From Anaerovibrio lipolyticus DSM 3074 (GTDB lineage: Bacteria; Bacillota; Negativicutes; Selenomonadales; Selenomonadaceae): a stretch of DNA of 64,000 nucleotides. Numbering within the stretch: position 1 is the first letter of the stretch; each line of letters starts with the position of its first letter. The translations under genes and the position numbers were made by a program. The notes beneath the pieces are model-generated. The model was not told the DNA's origin. It worked only from the letters and a program-made list of their open reading frames with translations, and did no database searches. Of the stretch, positions 33,108 through 41,926 are shown piece after piece. Location of the stretch: assembly GCF_900141865.1 (NCBI RefSeq), contig NZ_FQYW01000014.1:1-64000 (forward strand). Reading direction: 5' to 3'.

Positions 33108-34358
33108 TTATTTTAATTTACTAATAAGCTTATTTACAGGAACCTTTTCCTGCTCGCTACCAGCCATATCACGGAGCATTACCACGCCCTCGGAAAGCTC
33201 ATCGTCACCCATGATAGCAGCGAATTTTGCTCCCAGCTTGTTGGCCTGCTTCATCTGGGCCTTCATGCTGCGGCCAGCATAGTCAACTGCTGCGCTGAAG
33301 CCCGCATCACGAAGATCCATAACCAGCTTAAAGGCCTCCTCCTGTGCTGCTTCACCCAAGGCTACCACATACACATCTACGCTGCGGTTCTTATCTGGCA
33401 ACAGGCCCTGCTTTTCAAGGGCCAGAAGAACTCTTTCCAGACCAGTGGCGAATCCCACGGCAGGAGTAGGGTTACCTCCCATTTCCTCAATAAGGCCATC
33501 ATAACGGCCACCGCCTGCCACAGCACTCTGTGCCCCCAAAGGTGGGTACTTAACCTCAAAGGCAGTCTTGGTGTAATAATCAAGGCCACGAACCAAGCGT
33601 GGATCAAGCTCAAACTTAACCCCCGCCTTAGTGAGATGCTTTTGCAGCTTTTGGAAGTGATCGGAGCACTCATCACAGAGACAGTCTGTAATCTTTGGTG
33701 CATCCTTCATATAAGGCTTTTCCGCATCCTTTTTGCAATCCAGAATACGCATTGGTGCCCTGTCAAAACGGCTACGACAATCCTCACAAAGGTCATCCAG
33801 CTTGTCACGGAAGAAGTCCTGCAGCATAGTGCGGTACTTGGCACGACAGTTTGGACAGCCTACAGAATTAATATAAAGCTCCAAATCATTAAGGCCAAGA
33901 CCCTGCAATAGCTTCATAGCCAAAAGGATAATCTCAGCATCCACAGCTGGATTGGATTCCCCAATGGCCTCCACACCAAACTGGTGGAATTCACGCATAC
34001 GGCCGGCCTGGGGGCGGTCATAACGGAACATGGAGCCAATATAAAACAGCTTGGTCAGGGCATTTTCAGCGTAGAGCTTGTTCTGCAGATAAGCACGAAC
34101 AGCAGATGCCGTATTTTCCGGTCTGAGGGTAATACTTCTATCACCTCTGTCAGTGAAGGTGTACATTTCCTTGTCCACCACATCGGTGCCCTCACCGATA
34201 CCGCGCTGAAAGAGCTCTGTGTGCTCAAACATTGGGGTCCTTATCTCCTGATAACCAAACCGCCTGCAAAGAGAGCGGATGTTATCCTCCACATAGAGCC
34301 AGTCACCTACTGTATCTGGCAGTATATCCTTGGTGCCCCTTGGAGCATTTGTCAACAT
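33108..34358 (-). CDS. hisS: Histidyl-tRNA synthetase
   Basis: A 416-residue class II synthetase. Motif 1 lies around PMFEHTELFQRGIGE, motif 2 around TLRPENTASAVRAYLQNKLY with FRYDRPQAGRMREFHQFGVE, and the histidine-specific segments LVRGLDYYTKTAFEV and GGGRYDGL are clear. The C-terminal anticodon-binding domain (about 325-416) is complete. It is encoded 52 bp after hemZ and 38 bp before aspS. Confidence 0.96.
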   Translation of the reverse strand: MLTNAPRGTKDILPDTVGDWLYVEDNIRSLCRRFGYQEIRTPMFEHTELFQRGIGEGTDVVDKEMYTFTDRGDRSITLRPENTASAVRAYLQNKLYAENALTKLFYIGSMFRYDRPQAGRMREFHQFGVEAIGESNPAVDAEIILLAMKLLQGLGLNDLELYINSVGCPNCRAKYRTMLQDFFRDKLDDLCEDCRSRFDRAPMRILDCKKDAEKPYMKDAPKITDCLCDECSDHFQKLQKHLTKAGVKFELDPRLVRGLDYYTKTAFEVKYPPLGAQSAVAGGGRYDGLIEEMGGNPTPAVGFATGLERVLLALEKQGLLPDKNRSVDVYVVALGEAAQEEAFKLVMDLRDAGFSAAVDYAGRSMKAQMKQANKLGAKFAAIMGDDELSEGVVMLRDMAGSEQEKVPVNKLISKLK

Positions 34359-34410
34359 ATTATAAAAACCTCCTCTGCTTTGTAAAAAGCAAGGTATTGC
34401 AATCTATTTA

Positions 34411-35904
34411 TTATGGGGTATCGCCGTAAGCCTCAGCTATCAGCTTTGCCCTTTTATCAATGTAAATATCAATATCCCTAAGATATGTAATCAAATCCTT
34501 GGCGTTAAATGAAGATTTCAGCCGCTTTTCACGGAAATTTACCACCTTGCTGGTGGCCGCCCCGCCAATACCAAGTATTGTCTGATGTTCCTCCATTATC
34601 TGGATATTGTAAATGCTTTCTGCTCCCTTTCGGCAGCAGCCCACATTTTCCAGCTGACCGCTCATATACCCCTGACGATAGAGATAATAAGGCTTCATGC
34701 CGGCTTTATCAATATAGCTCATGGCAGTATGGAACATCTCCCGACAGGTCTTGTCATCCGGCAGCTCATATTCCTCAAGGTTCATTTTTAAAACTGAACC
34801 TCGTTTCAGTGCCAGAGAATGAAGGGTGATGTCATCTGGGCCAAGGGCCACTATTTTCTTCATTGTATCCTCAATATCAGCCACTCCTTCACCTGGAAGG
34901 CCAATAATAAGGTCCATATTTATTTCCGGAATACCAGCTGACCTTAAGTCATTAAACATGGTCACAATGGCCTCCGGAGTATGATTGCGCCCTATACGCT
35001 TTAGTGTACGGGGCTGCATTGTTTGCGGATTTACACTGACTCTGGTGACATTCATATCCACCATGGTCTGAATCTTATCCGGGGACATACTGTCCGGACG
35101 GCCGGCTTCTACAGTGAACTCAATAGTATGCTCACAGTAAAAAGCCTCCCTCACTGCGCTAAGCATTTCCCGGAAATATTTATCCGGCAGGCTGGTGGGA
35201 GTACCTCCGCCTACATAAATGGACTGAACCTTAAAGCCATAGTCAGCCACGGTCTGCTTTACTGCCGCCAAATCCTTATGGAAAACCTCCATAAACTCAT
35301 TTAGGCCATCCTCCTTTGGAAGAATATTGGCTGGGAAGGAGCAATAGAGGCAACGACTCAGACAGAAAGGGATACCAACATAAATACTGATAGTCTTTTC
35401 ATCAGATTTTGCCAAAAATGGCAGCTGACGAATAGCCATATCCACAATGGTGGTTGCCTTTTCCTCACTGGCCTCATAGTCGTGAAGCAAGCGCTCCACC
35501 ACCTCATCCCTGGACAGGCCCCCCTCCAAAAGGCGATGAACTATCTTGGTGGGACGAACCCCGTGAAGAATTCCCCAAGGGGCAGCCTCAAAGCAAAATT
35601 CCTTCCTAAAGAGCTGATAGAGATTCAGCTTTATCAGGCGATGCTTTCCGGCAGCAAACCTTTCATCACTACGGCCTGCAGTGGTCTGGGTCAAATGAAC
35701 CCGCTCACCCGCCGTACCCTTCATGGTAATAACGGTTTCCACAATGGGCACATCACCTGGCTTAAGGTTATTTTCTATATTCAGTGTCTCCCAGGAGTAG
35801 TCTTCCTCACAGCCCGTCTCAATCTTAAAAAGATTCAGGACTTCACGGACTACCTTGACCACCACCTGGTCCTCACTATTTAAGGTAAACTCTTTAATTT
35901 TCAA
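34411..35904 (-). CDS. hemZ: HemZ-type radical SAM coproporphyrinogen dehydrogenase homologue
   Basis: A 497-residue radical SAM protein of the HemN family. After a 165-residue N-terminal domain comes SIYVGIPFCLSRCLYCSFPA with the CxxxCxxC iron-sulfur site, then YVGGGTPTSL and VNPQTMQPRTLKRIGR. The HemZ subgroup is named for a role in oxygen-independent haem synthesis in Bacillus, but its activity is less certain than HemN. The start was set at TTG 35904 because LKIKEFTLNSED lines up with the MQIKIEG start of Bacillus HemZ as I remember it. This gives an 11-bp overlap with fur. ATG 35934 is an alternative. Confidence 0.85.
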   Translation of the reverse strand: MKIKEFTLNSEDQVVVKVVREVLNLFKIETGCEEDYSWETLNIENNLKPGDVPIVETVITMKGTAGERVHLTQTTAGRSDERFAAGKHRLIKLNLYQLFRKEFCFEAAPWGILHGVRPTKIVHRLLEGGLSRDEVVERLLHDYEASEEKATTIVDMAIRQLPFLAKSDEKTISIYVGIPFCLSRCLYCSFPANILPKEDGLNEFMEVFHKDLAAVKQTVADYGFKVQSIYVGGGTPTSLPDKYFREMLSAVREAFYCEHTIEFTVEAGRPDSMSPDKIQTMVDMNVTRVSVNPQTMQPRTLKRIGRNHTPEAIVTMFNDLRSAGIPEINMDLIIGLPGEGVADIEDTMKKIVALGPDDITLHSLALKRGSVLKMNLEEYELPDDKTCREMFHTAMSYIDKAGMKPYYLYRQGYMSGQLENVGCCRKGAESIYNIQIMEEHQTILGIGGAATSKVVNFREKRLKSSFNAKDLITYLRDIDIYIDKRAKLIAEAYGDTP

Positions 35905-36358
35905 GCTTCTTGGCACACTCCTGACAGTATCCATAGAATAGTACCTGATGATCGATAATGTTGAAGTTGCAGGTTTCAGCAATCTTCTGCTCCAACCCCT
36001 CCAGCATATCCTCAGAGAATTCTATAACCTTATCGCATTTTTTGCAAATAAGATGATGGTGCTGATGACCATTTTCCTCGATTTTCTTCAGCTCATAGCG
36101 GGCACGCTTCTCACCGAATTCCATCTTCTGGAGAATGTTCATTTCAGGGCTGCACATTAATTCGAGAGTACGGTATACAGTGGCAAGACCAATGTCATAT
36201 CCTTTATCCCGGAGAGTACGGTGTACTTCCTCAGCACTAAGGTGTTCTCCTGTACTATTTAAGAAAACCTCCAGTACGTCCTGTCTCTGATGAGTCAGCT
36301 TGTACCGGCTGTTCTGGAGTCTTTTTTTCAGTTCTTCAATGCTAAATCCATCGCGCAT
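35894..36358 (-). CDS. fur: Fur/PerR-family metal-responsive repressor
   Basis: A 154-residue regulator. The N-terminal winged helix (RYKLTHQRQDVLEVF, with recognition helix ATVYRTLELM) is followed by the dimerisation domain with GHQHHHLICKKCDKVIEFSED, the regulatory metal site. Two CxxC pairs, CKKC and CQEC, form the structural Zn site. Features fit Fur, PerR or Zur; I cannot separate them firmly. ATG 36358 was chosen because GGGGGA lies 8 bases upstream; an in-frame ATG at 36397 lacks a site. The upstream region is occupied by a repeat array whose end supplies a TATAAT hexamer. The gene overlaps hemZ, linking haem and iron control. Confidence 0.88.
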   Translation of the reverse strand: MRDGFSIEELKKRLQNSRYKLTHQRQDVLEVFLNSTGEHLSAEEVHRTLRDKGYDIGLATVYRTLELMCSPEMNILQKMEFGEKRARYELKKIEENGHQHHHLICKKCDKVIEFSEDMLEGLEQKIAETCNFNIIDHQVLFYGYCQECAKKLEN

Positions 36359-36427
36359 TTCTATATCCCCCGCATGCCAAAATTTTGTAATTAACATTAC
36401 TCTCCTAATTTACACTCCAATTATTGT

Positions 36428-36580
36428 ATTATAACGCAAAGAATCATGTTTTTCCATATCTATTTTTATATATAACATGATTCTTTGCGTTTCGACGAGC
36501 CCAAAAGCCTACTCGTCATAACGTAATTGTTCAAGAATTTCCATAACTATATAGAAATTCTTCCTATTAGACGTTTCAAC
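36428..36580. repeat. Hairpin repeat units (copies C0 and C2) upstream of fur
   Basis: C0 begins ATTATAACG (36428-36436), as in copies A and B, then forms a perfect 17-bp stem (36434-36450 with 36474-36490) ending in GCGTTTCGA. C2 begins CATAACGTAATTGTTCAAG (about 36518), has a 9-bp stem AAGAATTTC/GAAATTCTT (36533-36541, 36554-36562), then CTTCCTATTAGACGTTTCAA, matching copy A outside the stem. TATAAT on the minus strand (36433-36428) could be the fur -10 box. Confidence 0.6.
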
Positions 36581-36638
36581 GCACTTCCAGTTCGTTGCAT
36601 TTCGACGAACCCAAAACGCTACTCGTCATAACGTGATT
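36481..36638. repeat. Two 48-bp direct repeats
   Basis: Units at 36481-36528 and 36591-36638 are identical at 42 of 48 positions. The core is TTTCGACGA-x-CCCAAAA-x4-ACTCGTCATAACGT. Each unit contains an internal inverted repeat (GACGA...TCGTC). The C2 hairpin unit lies between them, giving a spacing of 110 bp. Confidence 0.75.
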
Positions 36639-36652
36639 TTTATATAACAGAA

Positions 36653-36680
36653 AGGAGGGTCGTTATAACCCTCCTCACTT
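36653..36680 (-). terminator. Terminator of the MBL-fold hydrolase gene
   Basis: GGAGGGT (36654-36660) pairs with ACCCTCC (36668-36674). On the minus strand the stem is followed by TTTCTGTT, immediately after the stop codon of the gene at 36682. Confidence 0.6.
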
Positions 36681-36681
36681 G

Positions 36682-37305
36682 TCAGAAAAACGGATTTGTT
36701 TCCCGCTCAATTCCCATGGTTGATGCCGGGCCGTGGCCGGGGAAGACCTTGGTGGCATCGGATACCTTGGCAAGTCTGTTGCGGATGGAATCCAGAATAT
36801 CCTCGGTACTGCTGCCAGGGAAATCCGTGCGGCCGACAGAGCCGGCAAAGAGGGTATCCCCACTAAATAAGACACCGCCCCCATAGAAGCACACACCGCC
36901 CGGGGTATGTCCCGGGGTATGGATAACCTTAAGGCTACAGCCACCAAAGGAAATATTGTCACCATCCTTCAGCAGCACATCCGCCTTTTCCATTTCTCCA
37001 GGTGCACCTACAAATGCCGACAAATTCTTCTTGGCATCTGTCAGCATTTCCCCATCCTCCTCATGGATTGCCACAGGCACATTTAAAGCTTTCTTTACCT
37101 TATCCAGGCCCCCGATATGATCAAAGTGACCATGAGTCAGGGCAATCAGCTTCACCTCTACCCCCATTTCCTTAATGGCGGTCAATATCTTCTCCGGGTT
37201 TCCACCGGGATCAATTACCATTCCCTCATTTGAATCATTGTCTTTAAGGATATAGCAATTGGCGGCCACCGGGCCCACCTCAAAGCTCTTTACAGAAAAA
37301 TCCAT
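36682..37305 (-). CDS. MBL-fold metallo-hydrolase (glyoxalase II-like)
   Basis: A 207-residue metallo-beta-lactamase-fold enzyme. THGHFDHIGG is the di-metal HxHxDH motif; HTPGHTPGG, GDTLF and GHGPAST supply the remaining ligands. Such stand-alone proteins are often annotated as hydroxyacylglutathione hydrolase, but glutathione is uncommon in Firmicutes, so the thioester or other substrate is unknown. ATG 37305 was preferred since GGGAGG lies about 11 bases upstream; an ATG at 37323 overlaps the relA stop (TGATG). It is cotranscribed with relA. Confidence 0.87.
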   Translation of the reverse strand: MDFSVKSFEVGPVAANCYILKDNDSNEGMVIDPGGNPEKILTAIKEMGVEVKLIALTHGHFDHIGGLDKVKKALNVPVAIHEEDGEMLTDAKKNLSAFVGAPGEMEKADVLLKDGDNISFGGCSLKVIHTPGHTPGGVCFYGGGVLFSGDTLFAGSVGRTDFPGSSTEDILDSIRNRLAKVSDATKVFPGHGPASTMGIERETNPFF

Positions 37306-37322
37306 AGGCAGCGAACCTCCCA

Positions 37323-39608
37323 TCAGTCATTGCGCTTATCCGGATTGCTGGTCATGGCACGACTTACGCTGTAAATATCCTTCAGGCGGCGGATTTTCGC
37401 CATAATCTGCTCCACCTGAGAAGTGGCATGAACCTCAATACCCAGAATAATCACGGAAGTCTTGTTGTTTCGGTTAGTCTTGGCATTTACAGAGGAAACA
37501 TTAATTTTCATTTCTGTAGGAACTGCCAAAATGCTTGCCAAAATACCAGGATTGTCATTGCAATGTATCTCGATTTCTACTGTGTAATCACGGTCAAGAC
37601 CCACATCCCAGTTTACGGCAATAACTCTGGTGGCCGCATCGCTGGTAACTGCCACATTCGGACAATCCGCGCGATGAACAGATACACCACGCCCTTTGGT
37701 AATAAAACCAGTGATAGGGTCCCCTGGAATCGGGTTACAGCACTTGGCAAGACGCACCAGCATACCGCCCTCGCCCTCAACCAAAATACCATGGCTGGCC
37801 TTTGATTTTCTGGCAGAGCCCTGCCCCTGGGGACGCTTCAGCTTCTCCAGCATTTCAGAAACATCCTGTGGAGTGTTCTCCTTTACCAGCTTTTTATGCA
37901 GCTCGATAAGCTTGGCAATAACACCGCTTACAGTAACGCCACCATAGCCAATGGCTGCCAGCAGGTCCTCGGAATTGTTTATATTAAATCTGAGACATAC
38001 CTCATTAAGCCACTCATCCCGCAGAAGGTCCTTAGGATCATAGCCCAGCTTCTTGCCTTCCTTCTCCAGAAGCTCCTGCCCCTTGGCCACATTCTCCTCG
38101 CGGCGCACCTTCTTGAACCAGCCGCGAATCTTGCTTCTGGTATCTGATGCCGCCACAATATTAAGCCAGTCACGGCTTGGCCCCTGATTGGCCTTGTTGG
38201 TAATAATAGAAACGATATCACCGTTTTTCAGCTTGTACTCCAAGGGCACAATCTTGCCGTTTACCTTGGCGCCAACACAGTGGTGACCGATTTCCGTATG
38301 GATTCTGTAGGCAAAATCAATTGGCACAGACCCCTTTGGCAGATCAATAACATCCCCCCGGGGAGTAAATACAAACACCTCATCAGAGAAAATATCCATC
38401 TTAAGGGCCTGAATGTATTCACTTGGGTCGTTAAGCTCCTGCTGGAGATTTACCATCTGGCGCAGCCAGGACAGCTTCTTGTCATAATCATTGGCCGCAG
38501 TGGCTCCCTTGCCATTTTCCTTGTACTTCCAATGTGCTGCAACACCGTACTCGGAAATTTTGTGCATAGCAAAGGTACGAATCTGAATCTCCAACGGAAA
38601 GCCACGGGTCATAACAGTAGTATGCAATGACTGATAGCCATTGGATTTCGGCATAGCAATATAATCCTTGAAGCGCCCCGGAATTGGCTTCCACATGGCG
38701 TGGATAACACCAAGAACCGCATAGCAGTCCTTAACACTCTGTACCAACACCCGTATAGCTGACAAGTCATAAATTTCACTTATATCCTTATTATCCCGCT
38801 TCATCTTGCGGTAAATGCTATAAAAATGCTTGGCTCGACCGCTGATTTCCGCCTTTATGCCGCTTCTTATGAGCTTGGTATGAATCTGTAAAATAGAATC
38901 CTCAATAAAGCGCTGACGCTCCTGGCGCTTTTGCTTAACCTTTTCCACAAGATCATAATAATGCTCAGGCTCCAGATAACGAAGGCACAGATCCTCCAGC
39001 TCCCATTTAATGTTGGAAATACCCAGACGGTTGGCCAAAGGTGCATAAACCTCAATGGTTTCCCGGGCAATACGCTGCTGTTTTTCCTCCTTCACGAATT
39101 TCAGGGTACGCATATTATGAAGTCGGTCCGCCAGCTTTATGATAATCACGCGAATATCCTTGGCCATGGCCAGAAACAGCTTGCGGTAGTTCTCTGACTG
39201 CTGCTCCACCTTGGACTGGAATCTAATCTTGCCCAATTTGGTAACGCCATCAATCAGCATGGCCACCTCAGCCCCAAACATTTCCTCCATCTGCTTAATG
39301 TCGTAGATGGTATCCTCCACCACATCATGCAGCAGAGCTGCTGTAATGGTTACGGCATCAATCTGAAGCTCTGTGAGTATTTTGGCCACACATAGAGGAT
39401 GTATAATATATTCTTCACCAGAAGCCCGTTTCTGCCCCTCATGGGCCGAATGAGCCAGGTCATAAGCCCTGCGGACGAGATCCACATCCGCATTGGGCTG
39501 ATATTTCAACAACGCATTAATAATATCATCAATTGTAACATCCGCCGTTGCACCGGCTGGAACTGGGGTATAAATATCCACATTTACAGAAGTTGAATTG
39601 GCATCCAT
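37323..39608 (-). CDS. relA: Bifunctional (p)ppGpp synthetase/hydrolase (Rel/SpoT family)
   Basis: A 761-residue stringent-response enzyme. The N-terminal HD hydrolase domain is intact (LHDVVEDT and LADRLHNMRTL), so it should both make and degrade (p)ppGpp. The synthetase domain follows (SIYRKMKRDNKDISEIYDLSAIRVLV, with GYQSLHTTV), then TGS (VFTPRGDVIDLPKGSVPIDFAY), a helical/CC region (CCNPIPGDPI) and a C-terminal ACT domain. It binds ribosomes to sense uncharged tRNA. The ATG at 39608 follows GGCGGTG; an ATG five codons earlier is equally possible. It heads a unit with the MBL hydrolase. Confidence 0.95.
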   Translation of the reverse strand: MDANSTSVNVDIYTPVPAGATADVTIDDIINALLKYQPNADVDLVRRAYDLAHSAHEGQKRASGEEYIIHPLCVAKILTELQIDAVTITAALLHDVVEDTIYDIKQMEEMFGAEVAMLIDGVTKLGKIRFQSKVEQQSENYRKLFLAMAKDIRVIIIKLADRLHNMRTLKFVKEEKQQRIARETIEVYAPLANRLGISNIKWELEDLCLRYLEPEHYYDLVEKVKQKRQERQRFIEDSILQIHTKLIRSGIKAEISGRAKHFYSIYRKMKRDNKDISEIYDLSAIRVLVQSVKDCYAVLGVIHAMWKPIPGRFKDYIAMPKSNGYQSLHTTVMTRGFPLEIQIRTFAMHKISEYGVAAHWKYKENGKGATAANDYDKKLSWLRQMVNLQQELNDPSEYIQALKMDIFSDEVFVFTPRGDVIDLPKGSVPIDFAYRIHTEIGHHCVGAKVNGKIVPLEYKLKNGDIVSIITNKANQGPSRDWLNIVAASDTRSKIRGWFKKVRREENVAKGQELLEKEGKKLGYDPKDLLRDEWLNEVCLRFNINNSEDLLAAIGYGGVTVSGVIAKLIELHKKLVKENTPQDVSEMLEKLKRPQGQGSARKSKASHGILVEGEGGMLVRLAKCCNPIPGDPITGFITKGRGVSVHRADCPNVAVTSDAATRVIAVNWDVGLDRDYTVEIEIHCNDNPGILASILAVPTEMKINVSSVNAKTNRNNKTSVIILGIEVHATSQVEQIMAKIRRLKDIYSVSRAMTSNPDKRND

Positions 39609-39731
39609 TGTCATCACCGCCATTCAATACACAATTTTTAGTCAAACTTTTATTAATTATAGCATATTTTCATAATTCTCTATACATAAAAATAGCTATA
39701 ATCCTCTATTTTCCTCTTTTTTCGTAAAGGA

Positions 39732-39757
39732 AAGGGAATAGCTCTTAGCTATCCCCC
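39732..39757 (-). terminator. Terminator of recJ
   Basis: GGGAATAGCT (39734-39743) pairs with AGCTATCCC (39747-39755), a nearly perfect stem. On the minus strand it is followed by TTTCCTTTACG, 30 bp after the recJ stop. Confidence 0.6.
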
Positions 39758-39782
39758 TGCTTAAATCATATAATTATCTAAA

Positions 39783-41762
39783 CTATTCATTAAGGTGGCA
39801 AAAGGTCTCAGAATCCTGTAAATTCATTTTGCCAGTACCTTCTACCAAATGACACACACCAGCATCATCCACCCTCATCAGCCCCAGTTCCTGAAATATT
39901 TTTAATCCATATTCAGCAGCCTTGGCCTCTGACTGTCTGCCATCCATACGCATTCTCATAGCCAGCCAGGCAGGATCCTTTAACACGGGCTTTTCTTCAT
40001 CATGACACTGTTTAAGAAACAGATACAGCTCCTTTAAAAACTCCCTGTCCACACTGATAGGCTTTTCATCATCCAAAGGAGTGTCCAAACTTCTTATTAT
40101 ACACTGAAGGTTTCGGTTACCTTCCCATTCGTTTATCCCCAGCTCATAAACAAGATCCTGTGGCTGAGAATTCATTTTATCCAAATCCTCATTCATATTG
40201 AAGGCAACAGCCTTTACGTAGCGATTACCATCTGTGATGCTAAAACGCATGTGGCGATTTTCTATCCCCATATAAGAGGCATACGCAGTCCTGACACCCC
40301 TACAGCCAAATAGCGGGCTGTCGTTTTTCATGCCGCAGGGCTCCAGTAATGCCAGTTCATCCACCATTTCCATGGTAACATCCAACGGGGAAATCTCCTG
40401 ATCCAATTCATAAAAGGGAACATATTGCTCTGCTGTCATCTGGCGATTGGCCTCAATCTCCATAAGCCGTCTGAACTCAGGAATGTTTTCTTCTTTAATG
40501 GTGAGACCTGCCGCCCCTTCATGGCCACCGAACTGTACCAGCACATCCTTGCAGTTTTCCAGGGCCTCATAGAGATTAAAGCCCTCTATACTGCGGGCAG
40601 ACCCCTTTCCTATGCCATCCTTCAGGCTGATAACAATAGTAGGCTTATAATACTTGGAATCCAGTCCCGCTGCTGTTAGTCCAATAACACCATGGTGCCA
40701 GTTCTCTCCAGCTACTACCAGCACACGTGTATTGTCCACGTCCACACCCTTAAGCTGTTCCTCGGCCTCCAGCTGCATTTCATCCTTCAGCTTTTTACGC
40801 TCTTCATTTATACCATTAAGCTCCAAAGCTATCGCATCTGCTTTGATACTGTCCACAGCCGTCAAAAGGTCAACGCCCAAGGTTGCACTGCTAAGTCTCC
40901 CTGCCGCATTAATGCGTGGTGCCAGCATAAAACCCACCACCATACTGGTGACTGGCTTGCCAAGACAGCCAGCTGCCTCCAGCAACGCTTTTACACCCAC
41001 CATATTGGAGTTTTCTATAGCCTTTAATCCCAAGCTCACAATACGTCTGTTTTCGTTGGTAAGGGGCACCGCATCGGCCACCGTCCCCAGGGCCACCAGC
41101 TCCAGGCCACGGTCGTTTAGAGGCTCTCCCTTTATTCTTTGCCAAAGGGCCTGACACAGCTTAAAGGCAATGCCAACACCTGCCAGCTCCGGGCATGGAT
41201 ACTTGGAATCCTTTCTGTGGGCATCCACCACTGCCACTGCATGGGGAAGCTCATCTCCCGGAAGATGGTGATCAGTAACGATTACGTCCATCCGCCCGGC
41301 CACAGACTTTATTTCCTCCACGGATTTAACACCGCAATCCACGGTAATGAGGAGCTCTATTCCCCTATCCACCAATTTCTCCATGGCTTCAGCATGAAGG
41401 CCATAGCCCTCTGTGAGCCTGTCAGGAATATAGTAGTCAACCTTCACTCCCAGCTCCTTGAAGATAATCATCAACAGGGAGGTGGCTGTAATTCCATCAC
41501 AATCATAATCGCCATATATGGCAATACTTTCTTTTTTTTCAATAGCATCAGCTATACGTTTTATTGCCTTATCCATATCCGGAAGCAAATAGGGATCACA
41601 ATATTCAAACCGTTCAGGATGAAGGAATATTTCTCCTTTTTCCTTAGTATCAATTCCCCGATTTATCAAAGCCCCTGCCAGCAGCTGGGATATACCCAGC
41701 TCCGCCGCCAGCTCTGCGGTTCTTTCCCCGGAATAGGGTTTAATTCTCCATTTTTTTAGCAT
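39783..41762 (-). CDS. recJ: Single-stranded-DNA-specific 5'-3' exonuclease RecJ
   Basis: A 659-residue nuclease for RecF-pathway recombination and repair. The DHH phosphoesterase core shows IYGDYDCDGITATSLL, LLITVDCG, VIVTDHHLPG and VALGTVADAVPL. The DHHA1 domain has GENWHHGVIGLTA, GKGSARSIEGFNL and FGGHEGAAGLTI. A C-terminal OB-like region (about 450-560) and an extra 100-residue tail complete it. The ATG at 41762 is 9 bases from GGAG. Confidence 0.94.
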   Translation of the reverse strand: MLKKWRIKPYSGERTAELAAELGISQLLAGALINRGIDTKEKGEIFLHPERFEYCDPYLLPDMDKAIKRIADAIEKKESIAIYGDYDCDGITATSLLMIIFKELGVKVDYYIPDRLTEGYGLHAEAMEKLVDRGIELLITVDCGVKSVEEIKSVAGRMDVIVTDHHLPGDELPHAVAVVDAHRKDSKYPCPELAGVGIAFKLCQALWQRIKGEPLNDRGLELVALGTVADAVPLTNENRRIVSLGLKAIENSNMVGVKALLEAAGCLGKPVTSMVVGFMLAPRINAAGRLSSATLGVDLLTAVDSIKADAIALELNGINEERKKLKDEMQLEAEEQLKGVDVDNTRVLVVAGENWHHGVIGLTAAGLDSKYYKPTIVISLKDGIGKGSARSIEGFNLYEALENCKDVLVQFGGHEGAAGLTIKEENIPEFRRLMEIEANRQMTAEQYVPFYELDQEISPLDVTMEMVDELALLEPCGMKNDSPLFGCRGVRTAYASYMGIENRHMRFSITDGNRYVKAVAFNMNEDLDKMNSQPQDLVYELGINEWEGNRNLQCIIRSLDTPLDDEKPISVDREFLKELYLFLKQCHDEEKPVLKDPAWLAMRMRMDGRQSEAKAAEYGLKIFQELGLMRVDDAGVCHLVEGTGKMNLQDSETFCHLNE

Positions 41763-41891
41763 CAAAACCAACTCCTATAACTATTACCCTAAAAACTTCG
41801 AGAAAACTTTTCAAAATCCTCTTTTGTGCACAAAACACACGGGAGTCAGTTTTCAATACATAATTCACACAAAATCATCAGCCTTTACACG

Positions 41892-41925
41892 AAAAAAGGA
41901 GCCCCATAACTTGGAGCTCCAATTT
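41892..41925 (-). terminator. Terminator of the adenosyltransferase gene
   Basis: GGAGC (41898-41902) pairs with GCTCC (41916-41920), with alternative pairing through TTGGAGCTCCAA. On the minus strand the stem ends in six T. It directly follows the stop at 41927. Confidence 0.65.
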
Positions 41926-41926
41926 T

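Larger units (their letters stand above)
36359..36681. other. 323-bp non-coding region holding a composite repeat array
   Basis: There is no gene here. From left to right it holds the fur leader, a 17-bp perfect stem with AT-rich loop (36434-36490), a 48-bp direct-repeat unit (36481-36528), a 9-bp hairpin unit (36533-36562), a second direct-repeat unit (36591-36638) and the terminator of the MBL gene (36653-36680). Confidence 0.8.

Noticed and set aside
36481-36638. Considered a small CRISPR array
   Set aside because: There are only two 48-bp units, the intervening sequence is itself a repeat-family hairpin, the units are imperfect, and no cas genes are near.
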